Of a DNA stretch of 64,000 nt, positions 17,557 to 26,312 are shown one piece after another (position 1 is the first letter of the stretch; each line of letters starts with the position of its first letter). This DNA is from Flavobacteriaceae bacterium UBA1903 (GTDB taxonomy: Bacteria > Bacteroidota > Bacteroidia > Flavobacteriales > Flavobacteriaceae), in contig DDGL01000003.1 of the NCBI GenBank assembly GCA_002337605.1, positions 187,063-251,062 of the forward strand, given 5' to 3'. A program made the position numbers and the translations under genes. The notes beneath the pieces are model-generated. The model saw only the letters and a list, made by a program, of their open reading frames with translations, searched no databases and was not told the DNA's origin.

Positions 17557-18942
17557 TTACTGAAATTTCATGGTACGTTTTATCCATTTTAACCGAGACT
17601 TGGAGTGCGGAAAATACTTTAACGGGAGTTCCAGCCACGTCGCTTTGTGTAAGATGCTTTTTTGGTGTGTAAAACAATCGAACCCTGTTTTGCCATGATA
17701 ACTACCAATGCCGCTATTACCAACACCTCCAAACGGCAATTTTGGATTGGTAATGTGCATAACAGCATCGTTTACAGCACCGCCACCAAAGGCCAGCTGT
17801 TGCAATACTTTTTCCCTGTTTTCTGCAGAAGACGTAAAAATATAAGCTGATAAAGGCTTGGGAAGGTTTTTAACTTCTGAAATGGCTTCGTCTAAGTTGG
17901 TGTAGGTAAGCACAGGTAAAATTGGTCCGAAAATCTCTTCCTGCATGGCGGCATCTTCAAAAGCTGCATTTTTTAAGATGGTAGGTTCTATAGTGCGTTC
18001 TGAAGCATTTGTCTTTCCTCCGTAAAAAACCTTAGAAGGTTCTATCATTTTCTCCAATCGCTCAAAATTGTCGGTGTTAATAATTTGAACGTAATTATGA
18101 TTGACTATAGCAAACTGTTCTTTTTCAATTTCAGCTTTCAGGGCTTCCAGAAATTCCTCTTCCAAACTTTCTGCTACCATCACATAATCTGGTGCGATAC
18201 AGGTTTGTCCCGCATTTAAGAATTTTGCCCAAACCAGACGCTTTACTGTCATTTTTAAATCACAGTCCTTGGTTACAAAAGCTGGACTTTTTCCCCCTAA
18301 TTCCAACGTAACAGGCGTTAGATTTTTTGCTGCTGCTTGATAGACTATCTTACCAACTTTGGTGCTTCCCGTAAAGAAGATCTTATCAAAGTCCAGTTCT
18401 AAAAGCTCGGTAGTTTCCTCTACACCACCTTCCACAACTTTAAAAATAGCAGGATCAAAGCTTGAATTAATGAGCTGTGCCATCACCTTGCTGGTTTCAG
18501 CAGGTAACTCACTTGGTTTTAGGATTACTGTGTTTCCAGCAGCCAAAGCAGCTACTGCGGGTGCTAAGGATAATTGATAGGGGTAATTCCATGCGCCAAT
18601 GACAAGACACACACCCAACGGTTCTTTAATTATGTAACTCTTCGCTGGAAAGTTTAATAAATTGGTAGACACTTTCTCCCTACGTGCCCACTTGTATATA
18701 TTACGCTTGGCATCTTTTATATCGTGATATACCAAAGCCAGTTCGCTGATGTAAGTATCAAATTCTGACTTCTTGAAATCCTTGTAAATAGCATCAAAGA
18801 GAAGTTGTTCATTATCCTTTAGAAGGTAATAAAGCTTGTTTAACTGCTGAATTCTAAACTTGAGGTCTTTGGTTGTATTTGTATTGAAAAAGTCACGCTG
18901 GGCTTTAATGAATGCTTGCATTTGGGAAAATTGGATTTCCAT
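17557..18942 (-). CDS. Aldehyde dehydrogenase (ALDH3-like)
   Basis: NAD(P)-dependent oxidation of aldehydes to acids. The length (461 residues) and the sequence resemble ALDH3 / coniferyl aldehyde dehydrogenase enzymes. Visible are the NAD-binding IGAWNYPYQLSLAP, the substrate channel FTGSTKVGKIVYQAA, the general base Glu in VTLELGGKSP, the catalytic Cys in LNAGQTCIAPDYV and EEIFGPILPV. The C-terminus is hydrophobic-basic, as in membrane-associated ALDH3. A -7-like TATCTTTA overlaps the first codon, so translation may really begin at Met8 (18921). Fatty or lipid-derived aldehydes are plausible substrates. Confidence 0.93.
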   Translation of the reverse strand: MEIQFSQMQAFIKAQRDFFNTNTTKDLKFRIQQLNKLYYLLKDNEQLLFDAIYKDFKKSEFDTYISELALVYHDIKDAKRNIYKWARREKVSTNLLNFPAKSYIIKEPLGVCLVIGAWNYPYQLSLAPAVAALAAGNTVILKPSELPAETSKVMAQLINSSFDPAIFKVVEGGVEETTELLELDFDKIFFTGSTKVGKIVYQAAAKNLTPVTLELGGKSPAFVTKDCDLKMTVKRLVWAKFLNAGQTCIAPDYVMVAESLEEEFLEALKAEIEKEQFAIVNHNYVQIINTDNFERLEKMIEPSKVFYGGKTNASERTIEPTILKNAAFEDAAMQEEIFGPILPVLTYTNLDEAISEVKNLPKPLSAYIFTSSAENREKVLQQLAFGGGAVNDAVMHITNPKLPFGGVGNSGIGSYHGKTGFDCFTHQKSILHKATWLELPLKYFPHSKSRLKWIKRTMKFQ

Positions 18943-18961
18943 AAAGATACGGAATTCAACT

Positions 18962-19726
18962 TTATTCCTTTCCTCTATTCAGCACCCGGTATTCTTCGTA
19001 GCAATCGCTTATAGCATCTAAGATTTGAAGATCGTTTGCCGTAGTAATAAAGTTTTTTGAGTAGTTGCACTTGTTCAAAATCTCATCAATATCCACCTTT
19101 TCCAACTGGAGCACAGCCATCAGGGTTTCACGGTCAAATTTGGATTGCAGTAGGTTTCTAATCTGGTCGTCCTCCTTCATTTTACGGAGTTTTCGCATTT
19201 GTTTAGGTCGCTTTCCGAAGATGTTATAAAGAAAATCTGCCGGGTTGAAAATAGCGCTCAATACTTTAGAAACAGCCCCTGGCGTAGTGTCACCACCTTC
19301 ATAGCCAGAACCAATTCCCGAAATTCTATACCGGTAGTCATCGTATACAGGAATTAATTTTGCATCTACCTCAACATATCCCGTTAATTGAACCGGTTTA
19401 ATTACAACCTCCTCCAGGGCAATCCCAAGTTCGGTCATTTTCACTTTTATATCACCAAATTTTAACCAGTCGTTTGTTACACGTACCCGTATAGACTTAA
19501 ATCCCAAGTAGCTAAAAAACAACGTATCATTAACCGTAGCACGAATCTTGAAACTTCCTTCTGCATTGGTGGTGCCCCCCTTAACGCTATTTAAGTTTAC
19601 AATATTTACGTTTTCCAACGGCTCATCTGTAGCACTATTGAGGACTTTACCCTCGATAAGGGTGTCATCTTGTGCCCAGGCCGAAACGGCTAAGCAGAGG
19701 GTAAATAATACTAGTAATTTTTTCAT
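18962..19726 (-). CDS. Secreted protein with carboxypeptidase-like regulatory domain
   Basis: The ATG at 19726 gives the signal peptide MKKLLVLFTLCLAVSAWAQ; an upstream in-frame ATG would add 23 residues and is less likely. Residues 22-100 form a CarboxypepD_reg-like beta-sandwich (IEGKVLNSATDEPLENVNIVN, GTTNAEGSFKI, DTLFFSYLGFKS), as found at the N-termini of SusC-type receptors. Here no plug or barrel follows. The rest is a helical domain unique to Bacteroidota homologues. Probably periplasmic. Role unknown; structural or scaffold function is only a guess. Confidence 0.85.
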   Translation of the reverse strand: MKKLLVLFTLCLAVSAWAQDDTLIEGKVLNSATDEPLENVNIVNLNSVKGGTTNAEGSFKIRATVNDTLFFSYLGFKSIRVRVTNDWLKFGDIKVKMTELGIALEEVVIKPVQLTGYVEVDAKLIPVYDDYRYRISGIGSGYEGGDTTPGAVSKVLSAIFNPADFLYNIFGKRPKQMRKLRKMKEDDQIRNLLQSKFDRETLMAVLQLEKVDIDEILNKCNYSKNFITTANDLQILDAISDCYEEYRVLNRGKE

Positions 19727-19917
19727 AGCGTCGACTGAATGTAAAAGTACATATTTAAGACGTAATTTTTGTGCCAAAGTTTCACTTCGATACAATTTTT
19801 AAAAAGTCTGACGACTATTAAAAAATCACTCAGTGACCTTTGTTTTTTTATATTTATTTACAAGTGTACTCTTTTTTAGAGAAGTTTTTCAAACAAAGGA
19901 CTGATTTATACTAGTAA

Positions 19918-19973
19918 TTCAGAATAAAGGTTCCTGAGTGATCCCGACAACAAGCTCGGATTGTATCGAAGGA
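19918..19973 (-). repeat. Dispersed stem-loop repeat, copy B
   Basis: On the minus strand it reads CCTTCGATACAATCCGAGC, TTGTTGTCGGGATCACTCA, and is about nine-tenths identical over its core to copy A at 501-556. It begins about six bases after the stop of the DEAD-box gene, the same position relative to a stop codon as copy A. Confidence 0.7.
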
Positions 19974-19978
19974 CTAAT

Positions 19979-21823
19979 CTAAGACCGTCTTCTTTTTCCG
20001 CCCGTTCCTTTACTGTCTGGTTTACTTTTTCCTCTTCTTTTTCCTGAAAACTTCGATTTGAACTCACTCCCGCCAGCGCTTTCTTTTTTCTTAAAGCCTC
20101 CTTTACCACCATCTCTATCATTTCCGCCACTGCTTTTTCTTCCGCCACGACGTTCTCCTCTGTCACGGCCTTTAAATCCGCCGCCATCGCGACCTCTTTT
20201 TCTGCTTCGGCTTTTTCCACCACCGCCTCCACGGCCCGTGTTTTCTGAAATTTCAACATTTACATTTCTTCCTTCCAGTTGGAAATCTGTAAACACACCA
20301 AGGACCAGATCCTTGTGCTTGGTATCTACGTTAAAGAATGAAAAGGTATCCTTAACATCTACTTTATAAACTTCGTCCTGTCCTAACTGAAGCAAGTCCT
20401 TTAAGAAATCTTTCAGGCTCATCCAGTTGAAATCGTCTCGCTCGCCAACATTTAAGAAGAAGCGAACCGAGTCTTTATTCTCCGAACCAGACATATCGCC
20501 CGGTGAAACATTTAGGTCTTTTGCTTTTTGATAGTAATTATAAAAGCGTGTAAACTCTACCGAAAAGAACTTTTTAATTAACTCTTCCTTACTGAAGCCC
20601 TCTAAAGCATCATTAATTTGAGGAAGGTAAGCATCTATATCGTGATTAATTTCTGTTTCTTTTATATTATTTGCAAGGTGCATTAACTGCTTTTCGCAAA
20701 TTTCCATACCCGAAGGAATTTCTTTTTGCTGAAACTTCTGCTGAATAATCTTTTCGATCTGCTTGATCTTCCGCGCTTCACTCTTCGAAACAATAACCAT
20801 AGAAATACCATCTTTCCCGGCACGACCCGTACGCCCACTACGGTGGGTATAGGTTTCAATCTCGTCTGGAAGCTGGTAGTTTATTACGTGTGTAATATCA
20901 TCTACATCAATTCCGCGGGCTGCAACGTCTGTAGCAACCATCATTTGAATCTGGCGACTACGGAACTGTTTCATCACAATGTCCCGCTGGTTCTGGCTTA
21001 AATCTCCGTGAATAGCTCCTGCGCTGTACCCATCTGCAATGAGTTGCTCGGCTACTTTTTGAGTATCTCGCTTGGTACGGCAAAATACTACCGAAAATAT
21101 TTCAGGGTTTGCATCAGCCAGACGTTTTAATGCCTGGTATCGGTCTCTTGCGTTTACGGTATAAAACTCATGTGATACATTCTCAGAACCTACGTTTTTA
21201 GAACCTACAGTAATTTCAATAGGCTGGTGCATGAATTTTTTAGCTATAGTGGACACCTCTTTCGGCATGGTGGCGCTAAACAACCATGTACTTTTCTCTT
21301 CTGGTGAATGCGATAAAATTTCAGTAATATCTTCATAGAAACCCATGTTCAACATTTCATCTGCTTCATCCAGCACACAGTATTCAATTTTTGAAATATC
21401 GATCATCCGGCGACCGATCATATCTTTCATCCTACCTGGGGTAGCAACGATAATCTGTGCGCCTTTTTTAATCTGTCTGGCTTGTTCAGTGATACTGGCA
21501 CCTCCGTAAATCGCTACTACGTTTAAGCCTTTTAAGTGCTTTCCGTAGTTGTTCATTTCGTTGGTAATTTGCATACACAACTCACGCGTTGGTGAAAGGA
21601 TAAGTCCTTGTGTGGTGCGGCTTTTCACATCAATTTTTTGCAGCATTGGAAAACCAAACGCTGCTGTTTTACCAGTTCCTGTTTGCGCCAGCGCTACAAG
21701 ATCTGTTTCTTTCTGTAATAAAATTGGGATTGCTTTTTCTTGTACTTCACTTGGGGTTTCAAAGCCCATATCGGTAATAGCCTGTAGAAGATTTTCTTCC
21801 AGGCCTAAGTCTAAAAATGTCAT
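19979..21823 (-). CDS. DEAD-box ATP-dependent RNA helicase (DeaD/CsdA type)
   Basis: 614-residue RNA helicase. Motifs are the Q motif (FETPSEVQEKAIP), Walker A AQTGTGKT, PTREL, DEAD in VLDEADEML, SAT, and HRSGRTGRAG. A DbpA-like RNA-binding domain follows at about residues 440-550, then a basic Gly/Arg-rich tail (RGRDGGGFKGRDRGERRGG). It is likely involved in ribosome assembly or cold adaptation. The ATG at 21823 is chosen because a TATCTTTG -7 element at 21920-21927 places transcription start downstream of the longer in-frame ATG at 21922. That leaves an unusually long leader near 90 bases. Confidence 0.94.
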   Translation of the reverse strand: MTFLDLGLEENLLQAITDMGFETPSEVQEKAIPILLQKETDLVALAQTGTGKTAAFGFPMLQKIDVKSRTTQGLILSPTRELCMQITNEMNNYGKHLKGLNVVAIYGGASITEQARQIKKGAQIIVATPGRMKDMIGRRMIDISKIEYCVLDEADEMLNMGFYEDITEILSHSPEEKSTWLFSATMPKEVSTIAKKFMHQPIEITVGSKNVGSENVSHEFYTVNARDRYQALKRLADANPEIFSVVFCRTKRDTQKVAEQLIADGYSAGAIHGDLSQNQRDIVMKQFRSRQIQMMVATDVAARGIDVDDITHVINYQLPDEIETYTHRSGRTGRAGKDGISMVIVSKSEARKIKQIEKIIQQKFQQKEIPSGMEICEKQLMHLANNIKETEINHDIDAYLPQINDALEGFSKEELIKKFFSVEFTRFYNYYQKAKDLNVSPGDMSGSENKDSVRFFLNVGERDDFNWMSLKDFLKDLLQLGQDEVYKVDVKDTFSFFNVDTKHKDLVLGVFTDFQLEGRNVNVEISENTGRGGGGGKSRSRKRGRDGGGFKGRDRGERRGGRKSSGGNDRDGGKGGFKKKESAGGSEFKSKFSGKRRGKSKPDSKGTGGKRRRS

Positions 21824-21919
21824 AAAAAATAATAAATGTTTATGTGTACTTACTGAAGCATCTCGACAAATAAACATCACTTCGTGTAGTACTACCTCAC
21901 CCTGAGGATTTTCAAGGCG

Positions 21920-21927
21920 CAAAGATA
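21920..21927 (-). promoter_or_regulatory. -7 element upstream of DEAD-box helicase
   Basis: TATCTTTG on the minus strand, followed by GC as at other strong promoters in the window. No good -33 TTTG is seen. It supports the downstream start codon and a leader of about 90 bases. Confidence 0.55.
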
Positions 21928-21972
21928 GTCTTTAAATACGGATTGTAAGCAGTATTGGGTTTTTATTAAGTT

Positions 21973-22548
21973 TTATACTTTGGACAAGTACGAAATTAGT
22001 TGTCGCATTGCCTTTCCTCTATGGCCTATCCTGCTTTTATCTTCCATGCTCATTTCTGAAAAAGTTTCAGTAAAGTCCGTGGGAAGGAATATTGGGTCAT
22101 ATCCAAACCCCTTATCACCTCGTCTTACTTTGGTAATTGTTCCTTCACAAACCCCAAGAAATAGTACAGATTCAACGTTTATAGAAAGCGCAATGGCTGT
22201 TTTAAATCTGGCAGAACGGTTTTCTTTACCGGCGAGGTTTTTTAGTAATTTATCAATATTATCTTCAGAGTTTTTGTTTTCTCCGGCGTAGCGTGCACTA
22301 AAAACTCCTGGTTCGCCATTTAATGCTGAAACTTCCAAACCGGTATCGTCTGCAAAACAATCTAAACCATAGTGGCTTCGAACATACTCTGTTTTTAAAA
22401 CCGCGTTGCCTTCTATAGTAGCTGCTGTTTCAGGGATATCATCGGTACAGTTTATATCGGTTAAACTAAGCAGTTCAATATGTGAAGGGAGTAAGAGTTT
22501 TACTTCTTTGAATTTATTTTGATTGTGCGTGGCAAAAACAAGTTTCAT
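21973..22548 (-). CDS. rdgB: XTP/dITP diphosphatase
   Basis: Non-canonical purine NTP pyrophosphatase of the HAM1/RdgB family; removes dITP, XTP and ITP from the nucleotide pool. Signature segments are LVFATHNQNKFKEVK at the start, CFADDTGLEVSALNGEPGVFSARYAG, GFGYDPIFLP and SRIGHRGKAM near the end. 191 residues is typical. Just upstream is a short tacgattt tandem repeat (22555-22576). Confidence 0.96.
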   Translation of the reverse strand: MKLVFATHNQNKFKEVKLLLPSHIELLSLTDINCTDDIPETAATIEGNAVLKTEYVRSHYGLDCFADDTGLEVSALNGEPGVFSARYAGENKNSEDNIDKLLKNLAGKENRSARFKTAIALSINVESVLFLGVCEGTITKVRRGDKGFGYDPIFLPTDFTETFSEMSMEDKSRIGHRGKAMRQLISYLSKV

Positions 22549-22554
22549 TTCAAT

Positions 22555-22576
22555 GTACGATTTACGATTTACGAAA
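22555..22576. repeat. tacgattt short tandem repeat
   Basis: Three tandem partial copies of TACGATTT, a few bases upstream of rdgB. Related copies lie upstream of rimO at 57709-57735 and 57776-57805. Confidence 0.6.
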
Positions 22577-22702
22577 TTAGAAATATTTGGTTCGTTCTCT
22601 CTACAATTGTGAATACTTTACGAAAGTAAACAAGCACTCGTCCCTTGCCCTTTTTCCGCTATAAAAAGCACAGCATCCTCACCTCTCAGAAATCAAGACT
22701 AC

Positions 22703-22736
22703 AAAAAAGCGTTCTAGAGACTAATCCCTAGAATGC
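22703..22736 (-). terminator. Terminator overlapping the VOC gene stop
   Basis: On the minus strand GCATTCTAGG and CTAGAACGC pair around a loop and are followed by TTTTTTG. The left arm is made by the last codons and TAG stop of the VOC-family gene. Confidence 0.75.
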
Positions 22737-23095
22737 AATGCAACTCTATTTCCTTCAGAATCTTCAAAGGCAGCCATATACCCGTGCTCTGGTGAGATTT
22801 GCGTTTTTTCTTTCAGAATTGTACCGCCAGCATCTGGTATTCGGTTTAGTTCGTTTTGAAGGTCCGGACAAGTAATGTACACTAAGGTACCATCGTAGCT
22901 AGGGACATAGCTCTCATATTTCATCAGAGAACCTGTAGCTCCGTATACATCACCCCCATTAGGGAAAAAGCCCATTAGGGCACCCCCCATATCTTGGATT
23001 TCTATCTTACAATCGAGCACAGTTCCATAAAACTTAGCAGCTCTTTCCATATCATTTACTGGGATTTCAAACCAGCCTACTGTATTGTATTTCAT
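22721..23095 (-). CDS. VOC-superfamily (glyoxalase-like) protein
   Basis: 124-residue single-domain protein of the vicinal oxygen chelate fold, with two beta-alpha-beta-beta-beta modules. The N-terminus GWFEIPVNDMERAAKFYGTVL and the C-terminus GYMAAFEDSEGNRVALHS are typical of the glyoxalase / bleomycin-resistance family. Substrate not predictable; many members are uncharacterised or antibiotic-binding. It is the last gene of a minus-strand run that also contains the two genes upstream, and a terminator hairpin begins inside its stop. Confidence 0.9.
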   Translation of the reverse strand: MKYNTVGWFEIPVNDMERAAKFYGTVLDCKIEIQDMGGALMGFFPNGGDVYGATGSLMKYESYVPSYDGTLVYITCPDLQNELNRIPDAGGTILKEKTQISPEHGYMAAFEDSEGNRVALHSRD

Positions 23096-23100
23096 TTTGT

Positions 23101-23439
23101 CTAGAGTTTAGAGAGAATGACATCTCTTGTTTTAATTATGTTTTTCCAGTCACAGTTGTTTAATAATAAGATAACCGTATTCGTTCCATACTTAAATCTA
23201 ATTTGCCTGCCATCTTCCTGGAGTGAATCTCCACTCGCTTCTAAAAAAACACCCAGAATAAAATCGAAAAGCGTCAACCACCAGTTATACGATCGTTCTC
23301 TGGCTTCAAGGTTTGATACGTTATGGTATTCAAAAAAACTACTTGTATTGTCTTCTGAAGCATCGGTAAATTGAAACCCGTTCTTTAAAAAACGAAATTC
23401 CAGTAATGGCTCTTTCCGCAATAAAAATTGTTCCTCCAT
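23101..23439 (-). CDS. Conserved-looking hypothetical protein
   Basis: 112 residues, soluble, no signal peptide and no family recognised. It has aromatic-rich strands (LLEFRFLKNGFQFTD, RSYNWWLTLFDFILGVFLEAS) and ends with FKYGTNTVILLLNNCDW. Its start follows the SRPBCC gene by one base, and the VOC gene begins five bases after its end. This tight packing argues that it is real and translated from the same message. Confidence 0.7.
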   Translation of the reverse strand: MEEQFLLRKEPLLEFRFLKNGFQFTDASEDNTSSFFEYHNVSNLEARERSYNWWLTLFDFILGVFLEASGDSLQEDGRQIRFKYGTNTVILLLNNCDWKNIIKTRDVILSKL

Positions 23440-23964
23440 TTAGGATTCTAAAACTTTTTTCAAATCTTCAAGCCCTTCCTCAAAATCTTTTCCTACGGCT
23501 TTATCCATATTGTACGCAAGCATCATAACGTTAAAAGGAACTTTGTGCTTACCAGTGAACCCCCACGTGACTTTAGTTCCTTCACCAACTTTTTCGGTTA
23601 ACAAATAGGCATCACTTTGCGACTTAAAGGGTCTCAAGAACCTGATGTTTGTGTCTACTCTTTTATTTTCTGAAAGTCCCATAAGCTCTTGCTCACCCGC
23701 GCCTACGTTTTTGTGGTTGCTATCCCACTTTGCAATAAAGCCTACGGTACCATCCGTGCCCACGAACTCCTGGTGCATTGTTGGGTCTTTTTTCTTCCAA
23801 GGTGACCAATGATCCTGATTTTTTATAAGTTTTAAGTAGTTGTAAACTTCAGGAAGCGGACGGTTAACCAGTATAGAACGCTGTACATTATAGGTTCTGG
23901 GAGCCACTAAAACCAGGATAACTAAGAAGGCAACAATAGCCAGAAAAATATAAAGAACCATCAT
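23440..23964 (-). CDS. SRPBCC (START-like) family protein with N-terminal membrane anchor
   Basis: 174 residues. An N-terminal transmembrane helix (MVLYIFLAIVAFLVILVLVAP) is followed by a polyketide-cyclase-like SRPBCC domain. That domain has NRPLPEVYNYLKLIKNQDHWSPW, GEQELMGL, VTWGFTGKHKVP and the C-terminal helix MDKAVGKDFEEGLEDLKKVLE. Such proteins bind hydrophobic ligands or act in stress-type responses; no ligand is predictable. First of three tightly packed genes with the hypothetical and VOC genes. Two adjacent ATG codons could serve as start. Confidence 0.88.
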   Translation of the reverse strand: MMVLYIFLAIVAFLVILVLVAPRTYNVQRSILVNRPLPEVYNYLKLIKNQDHWSPWKKKDPTMHQEFVGTDGTVGFIAKWDSNHKNVGAGEQELMGLSENKRVDTNIRFLRPFKSQSDAYLLTEKVGEGTKVTWGFTGKHKVPFNVMMLAYNMDKAVGKDFEEGLEDLKKVLES

Positions 23965-23993
23965 AATGGGTTGGGTTTATTTGTAAGTTCAAG

Positions 23994-24662
23994 TTACAAC
24001 TTTTTATTTTCTTGAAATCGTTCAATAATCTCCTTTTGACTTTTAATAGTACGTTTCATCCACTCCATTTCTATATCAAATTTTTCTGCTGAAGAAAGTT
24101 GCCAGGGTATATCGGTTTGCTTTAACCGGGTTACCACATCCTGTAAAATAATTGCCGCAGAAACCGAAATGTTTAAGCTTTCAGTAAAGCCATACATTGG
24201 TATTTTCAGGAATCCATCTGCAGCATCTAGTACGGTATCACTTAAACCCTCACTCTCTTTTCCGAAGAAAAAGGCTGCTTTCTTACTCACATCAAATTCA
24301 TGTAAAAAAGTAGATTCGTTATGTGGTGTCGTAGCAATAAGCTGATAGCCTTTTTGCTTTAAATCTGCCATGCAATCCTTAATATTATTCTTTCGCTGTA
24401 ACGTGACCCATTTTTGGGCACCCATTGCTATTTCTTTATCTATACGCTTTCCTAGCTTTTCTTCTACCACATACAAATCCTGAATTCCAAACACATCGCA
24501 GGTACGCATCACAGCACTGGTATTGTGAAGCTGGTACACATCTTCCGTCACCACTGTAAAATGACGGGTACGTTTTGAGAGTATTTCAGTAAAGAGCGCC
24601 TTTCGCCTATCGGTAAGGTAGCCCTGTAGGTAGTTGAATAGTTCTTGGTCTGGATTGCTCAT
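23994..24662 (-). CDS. trmH: TrmH-family tRNA/rRNA 2'-O-methyltransferase
   Basis: SpoU (SPOUT) methyltransferase of 222 residues. Motif 1 is TEDVYQLHNTSAVMRTCDVFGI, motif 2 FFFGKESEGLSD, and motif 3 IPMYGFTESLNISVSAAIIL, forming the trefoil knot and SAM site. Domain layout and length fit TrmH, which methylates G18 of tRNA, more than the longer RlmB. The assignment of tRNA G18 as target is by similarity only. The 5' flank carries a seven-copy heptamer repeat. Confidence 0.88.
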   Translation of the reverse strand: MSNPDQELFNYLQGYLTDRRKALFTEILSKRTRHFTVVTEDVYQLHNTSAVMRTCDVFGIQDLYVVEEKLGKRIDKEIAMGAQKWVTLQRKNNIKDCMADLKQKGYQLIATTPHNESTFLHEFDVSKKAAFFFGKESEGLSDTVLDAADGFLKIPMYGFTESLNISVSAAIILQDVVTRLKQTDIPWQLSSAEKFDIEMEWMKRTIKSQKEIIERFQENKKL

Positions 24663-24704
24663 AAGATTACGAAATTACTGAAATTATTTTTCAGGTAATA
24701 GGAA

Positions 24705-24756
24705 TGAGGTGTGAGGTGTGAGGTGTGAGGTGTGAGGTGTGAGGTGTGAGGTGTGA
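24705..24756. repeat. Tandem heptamer repeat (7 copies)
   Basis: Seven perfect copies of TGAGGTG (24705-24753) plus TGA. It lies in the intergenic region between divergent trmH and the sirtuin gene, 42 bases from the trmH start. Pure heptamer tracts are prone to slippage. Confidence 0.95.
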
Positions 24757-24851
24757 AAAATAGTTTAGGTAGCCGACTCCCTAATTACCCAATTATCTAG
24801 TTCACAATTTTACCAGTATCTTAGTCAGCTCAATCACTTAAGTATTAAATT

Positions 24852-25532
24852 TTGAAGATAGCAGTACTCACAGGAGCAGGAGTAAGTGCCGAAAGCGGCC
24901 TCAAAACTTTTCGGGATAGTAACGGCCTATGGGAAGGGCACGACGTGATGAGCGTTGCTTCACCACAGGGATTTGCAAACGACCCGGCATTGGTGCTGGA
25001 TTTTTACAATCAGCGCCGTAAACAATTGCTGGAAGTATCACCAAATGCAGCACATAAAGCGTTGGCGCAGTTGGAAAACAAGCACGATGTAACGATTATA
25101 ACTCAAAATGTGGACGATCTCCACGAACGCGCAGGAAGTACGAATGTGTTACACCTTCACGGAGAATTATTAAAAGTACGTAGCACTTTTGATGAAGATT
25201 TAATTCTGGATTGGAAAACAGACCTCAACATTGGAGATTTTTGTGAGCACAACCATCAATTACGGCCGCATATTGTATGGTTTGGAGAAGCCGTTCCCCT
25301 TATTGAAGTTGCTGCAGAAATCGTGGAGCAAGCAGACGCTGTAATAATAGTTGGCACCTCTATGCAAGTCTATCCTGCTGCAGGACTTATACAATATGCC
25401 CGTGAAGATGCTCTGTGCTATTTTGTAGATCCCCATCCCTCTATACAGAGTAATTCACGAATTACTGTTATTGCCGAAAAAGCTTCTACGGGAGTTCCTA
25501 AGGTCATGAAAGCAATTGAAAAACTCAGCTAA
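24852..25532 (+). CDS. cobB: Sirtuin-family NAD-dependent deacylase lacking zinc cysteines
   Basis: Removes acyl groups from lysines using NAD. Start at TTG 24852 gives KIAVLTGAGVSAESGLKTFR, the NAD-binding N-terminus. TQNVDDLHERAG and the catalytic His103 in HLHGE follow, then VWFGE and GTSMQVYPA. The small domain does not show the four zinc cysteines of E. coli CobB; only one Cys (GDFCEH) lies in that region. Length (226) is slightly short but complete. Zinc-free sirtuins are known in some bacteria, so activity is still likely. It overlaps or abuts the HEAT-like gene downstream. Confidence 0.92.
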   Translation: MKIAVLTGAGVSAESGLKTFRDSNGLWEGHDVMSVASPQGFANDPALVLDFYNQRRKQLLEVSPNAAHKALAQLENKHDVTIITQNVDDLHERAGSTNVLHLHGELLKVRSTFDEDLILDWKTDLNIGDFCEHNHQLRPHIVWFGEAVPLIEVAAEIVEQADAVIIVGTSMQVYPAAGLIQYAREDALCYFVDPHPSIQSNSRITVIAEKASTGVPKVMKAIEKLS

Positions 25533-25533
25533 T

Positions 25534-26106
25534 TTGAACTCAGCCCTATTCCAACAAATAAACTACGAAAAAGCGTACCGGGAAAACAGGTTAAAAGCTG
25601 CCAATTGGGTGTTGGAACACCCTGAAACCCTAGAGGAACTGCTCCAGTTTTGTTTTCACGAAGACACCAAGCTGGCTACCAAGGCTACCTGGGTATTAGA
25701 ATTTGTGTGCCGAAAAAACATTCAATTAATTTTTCCTTACCTGGATTTTATTTTTGAAAAGCTGCCCGCTGCCAAAAGCGACGGACAGGTACGTTCCTTC
25801 GGGTTGATTTGTGAATTAATCACTATTGGCTATTACCAGAAGAAACAGAAGGAGTATCGGGAAGCGCTCACTCAAAAACATAAGGAAGTCATGACCGAAT
25901 GCTGCTTTGACTGGATGATCACCAATCAAAAGGTCGCCTGCCAGGCCCGCGCTATGACCGCTCTCTATTTTTTGGGAACAGAAGCAGCTTGGATTCACCC
26001 GGAACTGGCTAGTATCATTCAGCAAAATTTATCAGAAGGAAGTGCCGGGTATGTTAATCGCGGACAAAAGACGTTGGATTTAATTTCAGCATGTTCGAAA
26101 GGGTAG
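25534..26106 (+). CDS. HEAT-like helical repeat protein, unknown function
   Basis: About 190 residues of amphipathic helices with an adenylate-free, soluble look. RLKAANWVLEHPETLEELLQF, TKATWVLEFV and QARAMTALYFLGTE resemble HEAT/armadillo repeats or DNA-alkylation-repeat proteins. No catalytic motif. The start is ambiguous: TTG at 25534 lies two bases after the sirtuin stop; an in-frame TTG at 25516 would overlap it. The gene is translationally linked to the sirtuin and lies upstream of purB. Function unknown. Confidence 0.75.
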   Translation: MNSALFQQINYEKAYRENRLKAANWVLEHPETLEELLQFCFHEDTKLATKATWVLEFVCRKNIQLIFPYLDFIFEKLPAAKSDGQVRSFGLICELITIGYYQKKQKEYREALTQKHKEVMTECCFDWMITNQKVACQARAMTALYFLGTEAAWIHPELASIIQQNLSEGSAGYVNRGQKTLDLISACSKG

Positions 26107-26250
26107 TTTGGCTTTTTCAACAGAGATCCCAGAGAAATGTAGCACCCTTTAAAATTCTACTTTTATTCCTTCCCGAAGAACCGGCGGGTTTTAATTTTCA
26201 CTATCAAAAATTCCTACCTCGGCAGTCGCACTTCGTACTTTCATATTTTG

Positions 26251-26258
26251 TATCTTTG
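26251..26258 (+). promoter_or_regulatory. -7 element of purB promoter
   Basis: TATCTTTG followed by GCACC, the same -7 and initiation region seen before several other housekeeping genes here. About 54 bases separate it from the purB ATG. The -33 element is poor. Confidence 0.6.
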
Positions 26259-26312
26259 CACCTTTATTTTCCGAAGTAAAATCACTACGGAACACCTTTA
26301 AAAATTACAACC

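Noticed and set aside
19906..20259. Minus-strand frame rich in Ala, Glu and Lys near the helicase end
   Set aside because: It is an alternative frame of the Gly/Arg-rich helicase tail, whose skewed codons create open frames in every phase.
20058..20369. Proline-rich plus-strand frame opposite the helicase tail
   Set aside because: Antisense shadow of the same low-complexity region.
24705..24756. CRISPR-like array
   Set aside because: Units of seven bases without spacers; this is a simple tandem repeat.
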